Source: Xylogone sp. PMI_703
Lineage: Eukaryota; Ascomycota; Leotiomycetes
Direction: 5' to 3'
Assembly (NCBI GenBank): GCA_021399445.1
Contig: JAJTUQ010000005.1
Span: 1,674,001-1,738,000, forward strand
Length of the DNA stretch: 64,000 nt
The first letter of the stretch is position 1; every line of letters starts with the position of its first letter. The translations under genes were made by a program, and so were the position numbers. Below are positions 11,265 through 21,303 of the stretch, piece after piece. The notes under the pieces are model-generated. The model did no database searches, was not told the origin of the DNA, and worked only from the letters and a program-made list of their open reading frames with translations.

Positions 11265-13573
11265 ATGTCGTCCTCAACTGCTTCACAAGTCCGAACTCGA
11301 AGCCTGCGAGTTCCAGCATCGATTAGCACTAAACCAGTAAATACGCAGAACAACCAATCTCCAACTGGTTCCTCAAATATTAGCCTTTTCCTCACAAACC
11401 TCAGACTGTTGAACCTAGATTTGAGGGAGGACTGGCCTGATATCACTGCGGTCACATTTTTTACCAAAGATGCCCAACAGAACCAGAAAAAGCGGATACA
11501 GTGCGTTGAATGGGCGCTCTACCAGCTCTTTGCCCTTTGGGACCCAGAAGAAACCGAAAATGTATGGTTTAGTACTCATTACTTGTGCCGATAATCCATG
11601 GAAGTGCTAATAACAAAACACTATAGAAGCTACAGCCATTTTTTCCACCATTAGAACCGATCCAATCTCTTAATCTTCGAGCTGCTTTGTTTCGATGTCT
11701 GGACCAGGCGAAAAAGAATGGACTTCTAGGTCGAGACGCCGTTTTACGAAAGACCATGTTGGACGAATGTAAAGGGGAGAAATTGGAGGAAGTACTCGCC
11801 ATATTTTCCAACCTAGTTCTTCAGAAGAAGATTCGTGACAAAGAGACCCTAGAATACGAGCCTCTCGCCCAGAAATTAGCATTAGAAAAGTTCTCTTATA
11901 CCGAAGAACGAACTGTGCTGTCATCATTGATCTTAGCACATAAAGCATCCTTGCGGAATCATTTGCGGGCCAAAGGAGAAACGAAGGAGAAACTCAAAGA
12001 TTTTGGGGAACTATTGGATTTAAACCGACGGCGAATAATTCGACGTCAGGAGCAGTTGAAAGAAGCTACTGAAAATCGTGGATCGCAGGATAATATTCCC
12101 CAGCGGGAAATTGCGACGTTGCAGCAAAAAGTACGAACGAACTGGTCAGGAAACGACGAATGGCTGGAAAGTTTGTTACATGGTGATGGTACAGGTGCGA
12201 AAGATGGACTTTTGGCCACCCCCTTTGATAAAGTCTGGAAATACGTTGAAGCAGGCCGAGTTGGTGAGTTGGAAGCAAAGGATAATGCAGGCTTACTGCA
12301 ACAACTTGAATCCCGAGTTAAAGATCAAGAGGAGCGATTGGCAAAATGGCAAGCTTTTGGAGAAAGGCTATCGAAGGGAAATAGCATATCAACCTCGGAG
12401 GCCGGAGAATCCTCATCCCCAAAGAAGAATAAGATTGATCTCGGATTCACGACTCATGAAGCATTGCAACTAAACAGGGGTAGTTCTGACGGAGATTTAA
12501 GGCCAACAAGGACGACTTGCTTAGCAGATTATGTGCAACTTGTTGAGAACATGCGGACAGAGCTATCAAATGTTGGGCGGCGAAAAGTCCAAAATGATCG
12601 CAAGCCACGCAAGAGTATTACTCTAGAATTACCGAGGCTGAACTTACCTGATGAGCCACCTTCGCCCGCTCGTTCACCGGAACCTCTGGGGGAGACAACT
12701 GAAGAACCCGAACAAGATCTGTCATCAGCATCTAGTGAGACTGACTTATCCCCGGTACATAGTTATGCTACCAGATCTAAAACCCAGACTCCTCTCACAG
12801 AGCCTCCTACTATACGCCCAGAGACAAGGAGACGATCTAAGCTCTCCGATATACCACAAGAGAATGTCAAGAAAAGCGCGTTACCCACGCAGTTAAGGGG
12901 TCTAAGGAATTATAAGGCTGTTAATGAACAACCTAAAAATGTCGAGCCTCCATCACCACCTTTAAAACTTACCGCTCGGCTTACTCCGCCCGTTAACCTC
13001 GAGCCTCCTATACCACAGACAGAATCGGAAATTCTAGCTGATGATATCCTCAACTCTATGTCTGCTGCTTCACCGTCCCCAAAGAAAGTTCGTCCGGCTC
13101 TATCTCTGGCAGAGCGTACCCGTATGTCCATGGCCCGCTCTTCCTTAGCTCCCTCCGATTTGCAAAACGATCCCGTGGACTTTTCGGAACTATCGGGTCT
13201 TTCTCTTAGGCCAACAATAACTAAAACGACACCCAAGCCGACACTAGAAACGGACGATAAGTATGCTGGCTTAATTGAGCGTACTCGAAATTCCATGGCA
13301 AACTTTGAGGAGGTACAGAAGAAAGTTCAGATCGAGCGGCGAATGAGTATCAAGGAGGCTAAGAAGAAACAGAGGGAGAGCAGCATCGTCCCTAAAGTAG
13401 AAGAAGAGGCTCCCACTCCAAGTTTGGAGACGGCAGAATTGTTTGAGGGGGACCCTGATTACGAGAGTGTGTTCAAGAGCAGGCCGAAAATTAAAACAAG
13501 CCCTGCTGTTAGTCCAATGAAGACATGGGATCCTCTAGAAGAGTACGACGATGAAGATAATGAACCCTTATGA
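11265..13573 (+). CDS. HAUS augmin-like complex subunit 6 homologue
   Basis: Two exons, 11265..11561 and 11627..13573, 747 aa, with a 65-nt intron at a codon boundary. The N-terminal third matches the HAUS6 N-terminal domain: short helical segments, the central FLTNLRLLNLDLREDWPDIT, then LFRCLDQAKKNGLLGRD and KCxGEKLEEVLAIFSNLVL-like sequence. Augmin binds existing spindle microtubules and recruits gamma-tubulin to branch new ones. Residues about 160-330 are predicted coiled coil. The C-terminal half is Pro/Ser-rich, with PSPARSPEP-type phosphorylation candidates, and carries a duplicated ERTR-S-MA motif (about residues 593 and 648). An AATAAA-like signal follows the stop (about 13586). Confidence 0.85.
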
Positions 13574-13750
13574 TTTATGTGTATGAAATAAAAAGGCTGC
13601 GAAAATCATGTCATGACGTTGTGTTAGAAAAGGCAAACTTGGGAAATACAGAATGTCATTATAATATAAATTCATCGAAATCTAATATCACTCTTATGCT
13701 TTTCTCCATGTGATATTGGAGATCCTTCATATGCAAGACTTTGACTCATC
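13574..13750. other. Convergent 3' region
   Basis: Short gap between the convergent HAUS6 and crotonase-family genes. It holds only 3' untranslated sequence, with AATAAA-like signals near 13586. Confidence 0.5.
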
Positions 13751-14698
13751 TTACAGTTTACTAGGTATCCACTTCGGTTTTCTCTTCTCCACGAAGCTCT
13801 TTATCCCTTCAACCATGTTCTCCCCTCGGTTGATTTTAGTATACCAATGGTCCATCAGATACTGCGTTCCTTCATCGGCACCCATGGCCTCCCAGCCAAT
13901 CTTAATTCCTTCGCGGCTCACAATCACACTATCAGGACTGTTTGCCCCAATCATCTCCGCAATCTTAATTGCCTCCTCAACGCTCTTCCCCTTGGGCACC
14001 ACGCGGTTTACTAATCCCCACTTCTCTGCCTCCGCAGCACCTAATGGCCGGCCTGTCAATGCCATCTCCATAGCACGCTGTCTCCCCACGGTCCGCACCA
14101 GTCTAGGTAACGCACCGGCCAGAGCAACGACGCCAATCTTGACCTCTGGGAGTCCAAACTGCGCCTGTTCCTCCGCGATAACAATATCGGCATTCACAAT
14201 CATCTCCGTGCCGCCTCCAAAACAGATGCCATTCACAGCGCAGATCACGGGCTTCTTCCCACTACGGCGCGTCAAGCCTCCGAATCCACTTGGCGGGTGA
14301 GCCCGTGTTTCTCCTTTGCTGTTTGCGTTGTTCCATTCTTTAAGGTCAGCCCCAGCACAGAATGCCCGCCCGGTACCAGTCAGAATCGCACAGATCAGAG
14401 AAGGCTCATCATCTAGCCAAGCGTAGAGGGACTGGAGATCGTAATGGCCTTGAGTATTGATGCAGTTTAGGTCGTTGGGGCGGTTGAGAGTTATGAGAAG
14501 CGTTGAGGGCGTTGGGAAGGATATCAGGTAGTTGTTATTTGAGAACTTGGGGGGAGCTGTCTTGAATTTGGGTTGCTGAGACATAGTTGACTTGGTGGTA
14601 GCGGTGCTAGCTGACGTTGCGTGCGGAGGAGGCTGGTGGACCAGAACCGGTATTGCAGTGTTTTGGAGCTTGTAGTTTGGCGGAATCTGCCACTTCAT
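13751..14698 (-). CDS. Enoyl-CoA hydratase/isomerase family protein with PTS1 (SKL)
   Basis: Single exon, 315 aa from the first ATG. The crotonase fold is clear: oxyanion-hole segments GRAFCAGADLKEW and VNGICFGGGTEM, and both hydratase glutamates are in place (E165 in GGGTEM, E185 in LPEVKIG, corresponding to E144/E164 of rat crotonase). It can therefore be expected to hydrate an enoyl-CoA. The last three residues are SKL, a textbook peroxisomal targeting signal type 1, pointing to peroxisomal beta-oxidation or a side pathway. An alternative ATG at 14584 (MSQQPK) gives 277 aa, nearer the usual length. The extra 38 residues contain no acidic residues and could be a mitochondrial presequence or simply untranslated. 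Confidence 0.92.
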   Translation of the reverse strand: MKWQIPPNYKLQNTAIPVLVHQPPPHATSASTATTKSTMSQQPKFKTAPPKFSNNNYLISFPTPSTLLITLNRPNDLNCINTQGHYDLQSLYAWLDDEPSLICAILTGTGRAFCAGADLKEWNNANSKGETRAHPPSGFGGLTRRSGKKPVICAVNGICFGGGTEMIVNADIVIAEEQAQFGLPEVKIGVVALAGALPRLVRTVGRQRAMEMALTGRPLGAAEAEKWGLVNRVVPKGKSVEEAIKIAEMIGANSPDSVIVSREGIKIGWEAMGADEGTQYLMDHWYTKINRGENMVEGIKSFVEKRKPKWIPSKL

Positions 14699-16704
14699 GT
14701 ATTAATTATATTAGCACCGGAGCTTTTGATGTCTAAGTGCAATGGCATTTGAGGAAGATGAGGCCAATCTATTATGGAGCCTCGAGAGGGAGCTTGAAAT
14801 CCCCCGGAGCTCGCGAGAGCAGAGCAGCGGGGGTGGAAATACCTCGGTTGCGGCACTGCAATGGCCAGGGGTCGGTCGGGGAGTAATGCGGGGGACAGGG
14901 GGGATATTACTGAACCATGTGGTAGTAGAAGGGTCTTGTTTCACATGATGGTAATGATGATGCTTGTTTACACCATGCGGTTGAGGTTTTGATACTGGCT
15001 AGAGTGTGAGGACATGCTAAATTAGAATTTGTACAAAATACTCGAGTATTGTCTAAACTCTCTGTCCCTGATCTCACTGTCGCGGTACTCATATGATGCG
15101 ATTTATTCACTCGACACTCATTCACTGGCAGACGGCTTATGTATGACTACATATGTTAGGTGAATACCGCCCCTTAATTCACCATTTCTCATATTCCAGC
15201 AAAATCTGGTTATATAAGTTCATGTGCAGTTACAATTATCTACTATGTGTCTATAACCTCTCTTATTATCAACTTTTCAGACTGGGAGTTGACACCAGAA
15301 CTCGATGATTTGATAGTAACTAATGGTATAAAAAACTTAACATTCCATTTTACAATCGAAATAGTCTTTAAAAATCTCGGATAGCAATAGCAAGGCAGTG
15401 CGGCCCCGGAACCTCCAATAAAATGACTATTGTGCATAGACCAAGATGAAGATACCTTGTAAGCTACTCCCAGGAAAATACATCGTGATTTCTAATGGTG
15501 TGTCGCATCTGTATTCTCTATTACTAATTATTACTGACTCCTAAGTAGGCACTATTAGCTTAAGTACGGAATGTTCCTCAACTCATACATCATCGGTAGC
15601 AGCTGGTGTTCCGAGTTAAATGAGACTAGGGATGCTGTACACGTATGTGGAAGAGACAGACGTTATGTTAGTACGAAAACCTAAACCAGACACACATATA
15701 AACTCATGGGCTGGCCGGCTTCATAGTGTTTCATATTTTCCTCTTGCTTATGACAGACAATGGTATACCAAAAGGCTTTATTTCGAGGAGACGGTTCCGA
15801 CACGATACAATAGCCAAGGCCTGAACGCGTCAGAATTGGCATATATGCCAGTTGGCCAAGAAAGAAAGCCTAACGACATTGCAAGAGAACAAGCTGTTGT
15901 TGAGAACGAAGCTTCTGTGCAAGCCAGGTTTGGGCAAAACGTCTGTATATTCAGAATACAGAATTATCCTGCAGATTCGAAGACACGAATACAACTACAA
16001 CCCTCAAGTTAGGCCGCCTGTACAACATCATATGCATGACAAATAATAGGGCGGTTAGAATCGCAGGCGAGGTGAAATTTCACTGGGTTCATGACCTATA
16101 TGGTCTAGCAAGGCAACGCTAACCCACGTATTTTACCCTTAAAAAGGAGCAAATGTGAATTCGGTACAGAACGGGTTGCTTATGGAGCCTTCCTGAACTG
16201 TTAAGGTGGCATTTTAGGCAAGCGGTGTTAGCAAATGTGAAGGGCGCAGGCGAACCAATCTTCGAACGCGATTTTCCACCATCAGACACTATGGGAGAAA
16301 TCATGTGTGGACCCAAGCCCACTGAGAGAATGCAATATGAGATGTTTGGTCAATTGGCTGTCGGCACATGCTCTTCACAGAAAAGGGAACCGAGGTTTGC
16401 CAAATCTCATCTCAATGTGTCCTAATGCACACTCATATTGGAGAAGAGCTTATGACGAAGAGCGAGGAGGTTTCAAAGGATTATTATGAGGAAGAGAATA
16501 TTTCTAGTAGAAATTAGGATACAAATGCTATTTTTAAGCAGGACGTATAGATTTGAGCGGAATCACATATGCCTAACCTAAGTCCACTTAAAATAATCAC
16601 AACAGCAATTAGAATTCGAGACACAGTTCTCCTTGCACTTGACAAAACATAATTCTTGTTGGCAACATACTGCGGTTTCTTGAACGTACTTGTCATATCA
16701 TAGC
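14699..16704. other. 2 kb intergenic region, no supported gene
   Basis: It lies upstream of the crotonase gene and downstream of the NmrA gene. An open frame of 130 codons at 15620-16012 (+) has no recognisable domain and no splice-compatible partner. I see no repeat or RNA gene. Confidence 0.5.
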
Positions 16705-17808
16705 TTATAACTTTCCTCTTCTCTGATCCTCGCCGATCTTCAGAATAGGTTTGATATCCCCCTTCTCAAGACGCTCGTAGAGACCTCCCAGCCCCTCCTT
16801 CCGACCCCTTTCGTCTTGCTGTCTGAGAAATTCCTCGGCGCTACGAATTCTTCCGGGGAAGATCTCATCTAGCAAGGCATAATCCCTCTTAATAATCCCT
16901 CTGTTCTGTCCAGAATGTTTCCATGAATACCAGAATCCACTGAAGTTATCTTTGACACTCATAGTAGCTTTGTCTGCAATGTCTGCATTATATCCAGCTG
17001 GTTTATCCGCAACAGGAGCCATCGGGCCTGATTTCCAATATTCGTCGATAGGAGTGTCAATATATCGTGCCGGATGGCCAGTGACTTTCTCAAACGCCGC
17101 AGCGAGATCGGCATAGTGTATGTGATCAATGGCTACTTCCAGATCCATACCGTTAGAACGGTGAGGGTTATCAAAGAGCCAGCGGACGTAGTACTCGCAA
17201 TCATCGAGCGCCACGTGGGGAACTGCACCATCACCGAGTGGCATACGCCAGGTCACAACGCCGTCTTCAATTGTTGGTGTCATGACTGTTCGGGGTGAGA
17301 TTGTCATTTCAATATAGGGGCCTGTGGTGAAAATGGCTGCACCCATGCGATCCTTGTTGTCCTTTGTCTGTTGCTGGATCCACTCGGCAATACGACCTTT
17401 CCCATCGTAATGACCAACGCGAGCCTTGGGGTTGAATCCGGATTTCTTGTAGGTATAATCAAGGTTGCCATATACGAAAAACTTAATGCCTTCTTCAATT
17501 GCAAGTTCATAGATTCGAATGGTCCAGTACATTTCAGCTTTCTCTCCCGTGTTGAACCCATCTATATTGACGAAGGCACCATCACAGCCACGAAGCCCGG
17601 CACGGAGTATATCTTCATCGGCGAAAGTGCCTTCGATTAACTCTACGTTGCCTAAGGATTCAAGAAGCCTGGCACGTGGATTAGATACGGCACGGGTCAG
17701 GACACGGCAAGAGTATTTCTTGTCTTTGACAAGCCCCCGTACTACAGGAATACCTTGAGCACCTGTACCGCCGATGACAAAGATCTTAGAAGTCTTGTAG
17801 GAAGTCAT
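16705..17808 (-). CDS. NmrA-like NAD(P)-binding protein
   Basis: Single exon. The start at 17808 (MTSYKTSK, 367 aa) is preferred over an upstream in-frame ATG at 17871, which would put a hydrophobic tail before the Rossmann fold. The dinucleotide motif GGTGAQG lies at about residues 12-18, followed by VLTRA, the typical second beta strand. The YxxxK pair of classical SDR enzymes is not obvious, as expected for the NmrA/HSCARG group, which senses NAD(P) redox state or acts as an atypical reductase. The C-terminal part (after about 230) resembles the substrate or partner lobe. The specific role cannot be told from sequence. Confidence 0.88.
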   Translation of the reverse strand: MTSYKTSKIFVIGGTGAQGIPVVRGLVKDKKYSCRVLTRAVSNPRARLLESLGNVELIEGTFADEDILRAGLRGCDGAFVNIDGFNTGEKAEMYWTIRIYELAIEEGIKFFVYGNLDYTYKKSGFNPKARVGHYDGKGRIAEWIQQQTKDNKDRMGAAIFTTGPYIEMTISPRTVMTPTIEDGVVTWRMPLGDGAVPHVALDDCEYYVRWLFDNPHRSNGMDLEVAIDHIHYADLAAAFEKVTGHPARYIDTPIDEYWKSGPMAPVADKPAGYNADIADKATMSVKDNFSGFWYSWKHSGQNRGIIKRDYALLDEIFPGRIRSAEEFLRQQDERGRKEGLGGLYERLEKGDIKPILKIGEDQRRGKL

Positions 17809-18516
17809 GGTTGAATTGAGTGCAATTAATAAACTATAGATAGGGATTGAATAAAATAGTAGGGATCTCACAGCTGAGATAAGGAAATATATACTTGAAC
17901 CTTTGAAAGTCTGGTCAAGACTTCTGGTGTAATAATGGAGATGAAGATGAGAATATCAGCAGAGGAAGGCAAGGTCATGTGATACAGGCAAATACTATTT
18001 GGCACTATAAAGTTACCTTGTTCACTAATCCGTTGCAAACAGAGTGCCATATGCTCCTCTTGTCGCACTGGAAAGAGTAAGTAACGGACGCGGGCATCGG
18101 AGACGGACCTCAATGATCAGTAATCATCAAGGAATAGAAGCCCTTGCGGAACTGAACATCGAGATCCCTCAAGACTATCTCATGCCGATGACCACGTCGA
18201 GCACATATACCGAGGTAAGTAGCATATTGTGAGATGTATGGGCAGAAAACCGCTGCCGCAAAAACGCTGGAAGAGTCCATGTGGAACGAAGAATAATAAT
18301 TGATCCATCATAAGACGGATGATATGACGCAAAGTACGGCAGTACAAGGCGGTGACCAGAATTGGGAAATCCAGGAGTAATACGGATTAATTTATCCCCG
18401 TCTCACCAATTGCCCACCTCAGCCTCGTCGAAATGTTTACTGCAGTTGGAAGCCTCCTCTTCATAAGTCTAGAATAATTTCATATTCTCAAGGATCTCTC
18501 ATTTCACTTTATAGTC
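17809..18516. other. Divergent intergenic between NmrA-like and TMEM97-like genes
   Basis: About 700 nt holding both promoters. No coding signal is supported. Confidence 0.5.
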
Positions 18517-19444
18517 ATGGTTCGGTCAATTCTTTCTCGCAAACGTGACCTCGCGTACCTTATCTACTTCGTCATCCACCTCCCTATTATGTTCCGTACG
18601 TATCTCTTTCCTCTCTTGTAGATATGTCTCTAGCATATGATGACTACGGAAGTGTGGTGCGTCAAATGAGTATGCTTTTATTGAATTATTTGAATTCATA
18701 CTTCCTCTTTTACCAGGGTCTACATTGTAATTGCTCATCTGTAATTTATCATTCTTAGAATCCTAGTACCATTTGCCCATACTCTATTTACTATAGAATA
18801 TATCCATTTTGTCAACTTCTAAGTCTGTAATGGAATTTCTCATAAGCACCGGCTAACTTAATCTCCCAGTTGTCGACCTCCAAGGCCTCTATCCCCCATC
18901 AATCGTTCCGAAGTTCATGACCAACATCACCGATTTCCACAAGAACACCTACAAAGACCAGTTCTTCGTTTCTCCGCCACCCTTCTTCAAGTTGTTCATG
19001 TGGTTAGAGTTACTATACCACGTCCCCATGTGTTTATGGTCTTATAGTGGCCTAGTAAACGGTAAGCTACCAGCAGCTTTCTTCATTCCTTGCTCTGATT
19101 GAGAGAACACGGAACCTCATTAACCTGGATAGATTCCCCGAAGACACCGATTCTTCTACTTATATATGCTGTCCAAACTTTCGTCACTACAGCGACTTGC
19201 ATAGCAGATTATGTCACATGGGATTTAACTTTTGATGAGAAGATGAATTTGACCACGCTGTATGGGCCTTACTTAGCACTCTGTATGTTCTCATTATTTG
19301 ACAGCGTCTACATTTATTTTCTAAATCACGAGCTCTACTAACTCCAAGCACTTGCTAGCTCTCTTTATGGGCGTCGATATGTATTTCCGGCTTGTCTCCT
19401 TAGTCTCGAAAGGTGCCATTCAAGAGAAAGCCAAGAAGAACTAG
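18517..19444 (+). CDS. TMEM97/sigma-2 receptor family (EXPERA) membrane protein
   Basis: Four exons, 18517..18595, 18870..19061, 19133..19282, 19359..19444, giving 168 aa. All junctions are GT-AG and in phase; intron 1 has a clear CTAAC branch point. Four membrane segments are visible: YLIYFVIHLPIMF, the FMWLELLYHVPMCLW segment, LLLIYAVQTFVTTATCI, and YLALSLFMGVDMYFRLV. VDLQGLYP after helix 1 matches the conserved VDLQ..YP of TMEM97 homologues. Animal TMEM97 is an ER protein linked to sterol handling and NPC1; EBP-like EXPERA domains bind sterols. The C-terminus (EKAKKN) has lysines at -3 and -5, a KxKxx ER-retrieval signal. Confidence 0.9.
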
Positions 19445-19653
19445 GTAACCTCATCTATACCCGGATAGTTGTCATATAACCGCGCTTCAGCGGGTCCGAA
19501 GTGCCTTACAATATATTCTATCTCAATAATCATTACTCGTATTTCCCCAGGCCGTTGCGGCCAGATACACTTAATCTAACGTACATAAAATATCGAAACA
19601 AATTTATTACAGCAAGTATTGTGCACACACATAGAGGTGTGCCATCTCATCCA

Positions 19654-20740
19654 TTAATCGATCCTCTTATTACTCATCCCCCATCCATTTCCAACTCCGT
19701 AGCCCAACGGTGTGGCACCGCCCAGTGTTCTGCTCTTCAGCCGCTTTGGTAAGACTATGCCCCAAAACCAGACGGTACAAAGCGCGGCTCCCGCGATAAA
19801 GCTAGTGAGGCAGTAGAACAGTGTGCTGGCGTAGAAATGGCCCCCCATCCCTGCCCACTCTACCTTTCCATTCGTCTTCGGTAAATGGGGAGTAGGAAAC
19901 CATCTAACGGAGAAACTCAATGGTAGCGGATCGCCAATAACCAATTTCTTTGTTAGGGCAGCAGGGCCAGTGACATGTGAGAGAGGCGAGGTAGAATATG
20001 CGGCGCCAGAATCAAGTACGCCACTATCATGGGGTTGCAGATGGTGTTTTGGAGTTGAATGCAGCAAGATATTGAGGTGCGTTGAGACATGGAGATGGGA
20101 GAGCTGGAGAGTTCCAGCTAGAGCGAAGATCAAGGGGATATACTCTTGTTCGTAAGGAATCGCATTTGGGGATGTAATTGTTGGCGGCGGCCTTGCTGGG
20201 AGACGGCAAGTCAAGGGAACGTCGTTGTGGATATAGAACTCGAGCAGATGGAAGAATGGATCGGAAATGAATGGAATAGTGCAGTTCAATTCTATCAGGC
20301 ACATCATTTAGTGACTAGGACTATAGAAGAGACGTATAGATAAGGAGAACAAGGGAAGCATGTACCTTCTTCAACACCATACTGCAGCTCCAAAGGTCTC
20401 CCCGTCTCGTTACACTCTGGAAATGGAATATACTTCAAATTCTGTTTCTCGTCTTGTATATGTTCTCCCGTATCACTGTTTTCCAATATCGCAAATCAGC
20501 AATGCCAATTTCGCGAACCGCAAAAGATGAAGAAGGACTATGCAAAACTTACATGGATCTCTCCAGACAATCGACGGGAATCTTCGCTCCATAGTGATAA
20601 CTAGGTAATGGAATATGCTTCTCTCCAACATCTACTGCAGCCAGCGCTCGCTCCCCGCTGAAGACCAGCAGCCCGTATAGAACCGCTGTGCCCCTTAGCA
20701 GCCACGAATCGCCCAGTAACATCTTGCCCGTTCCGCGCAT
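19654..20740 (-). CDS. Unknown fungal type I membrane glycoprotein
   Basis: Three exons, complement(19654..20291, 20366..20475, 20553..20740), 311 aa. Introns are GT-AG and in phase. I do not recognise a named family. Visible features: an N-terminal signal peptide (LLRGTAVLYGLLVFSGERALA); a lumenal domain with conserved-looking Cys (VDCLER, PFPECNETGRP, ELNCTIPF, LTCRLPA); at least two N-glycosylation sequons; one C-terminal transmembrane helix (about 260-285, YCLTSFIAGAALCTVWFWGIV); and a basic cytosolic tail starting LPKRLKSR. It is probably an ER, Golgi or cell-surface protein. A second ATG (codon 7) would keep the signal peptide. Confidence 0.8.
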
Positions 20741-21303
20741 AAAACACTACCACTGCCCACAAGATTGTATAACGGTAATAAAGTTCAGATTCCCATTGGC
20801 ACTAAGGGATGATGGAAGGAAAATTGCGCGTACTTCGAAAAAAGTGACAGGTGTATTGATTCCGGGAACCAGAGGAGCTTGCGATTTAGCGACCGGGGTA
20901 TCCCAGGGGACGAGGCTGAAATGGCGAGGCTATGCCCGACTGGTGGCTTACCACGAGGCTGAACTAAGCGGCACACAGCACTGACAGCTTGGAGAATAAT
21001 AAAAGTGACTTTTGCTCTATTATGTTTTTATTATCAAGAATGAACATAATATTTCTAAATATACAACTCCCTCCTTTCCCCTCATGTTGCGCGTGGCGTG
21101 CACCAATAAAGAAAAGCTCATCCTAGAAAAATTTCCACTCAGAAGCTTGGTAAACACAAAAGATTTCATACCTTCCCGCCTAATTCCTTTCCACAGAAAA
21201 CGCCAAGCTTAATGCCATAGATTTAACGATTTTATTCTTTGTCTTTTTATTCCAGCGCAAATTTCAATTCCTCAGAGAAATTCTCTTCCTGTCCATGATC
21301 GAA
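20741..21303. other. Intergenic between unknown membrane protein and NUP170
   Basis: Holds the promoter of the membrane-protein gene and the 3' end of NUP170. Nothing else seen. Confidence 0.5.

Noticed and set aside
15620..16012. 130-codon open frame on the plus strand
   Set aside because: No domain, no splice partner, and composition similar to surrounding non-coding DNA.
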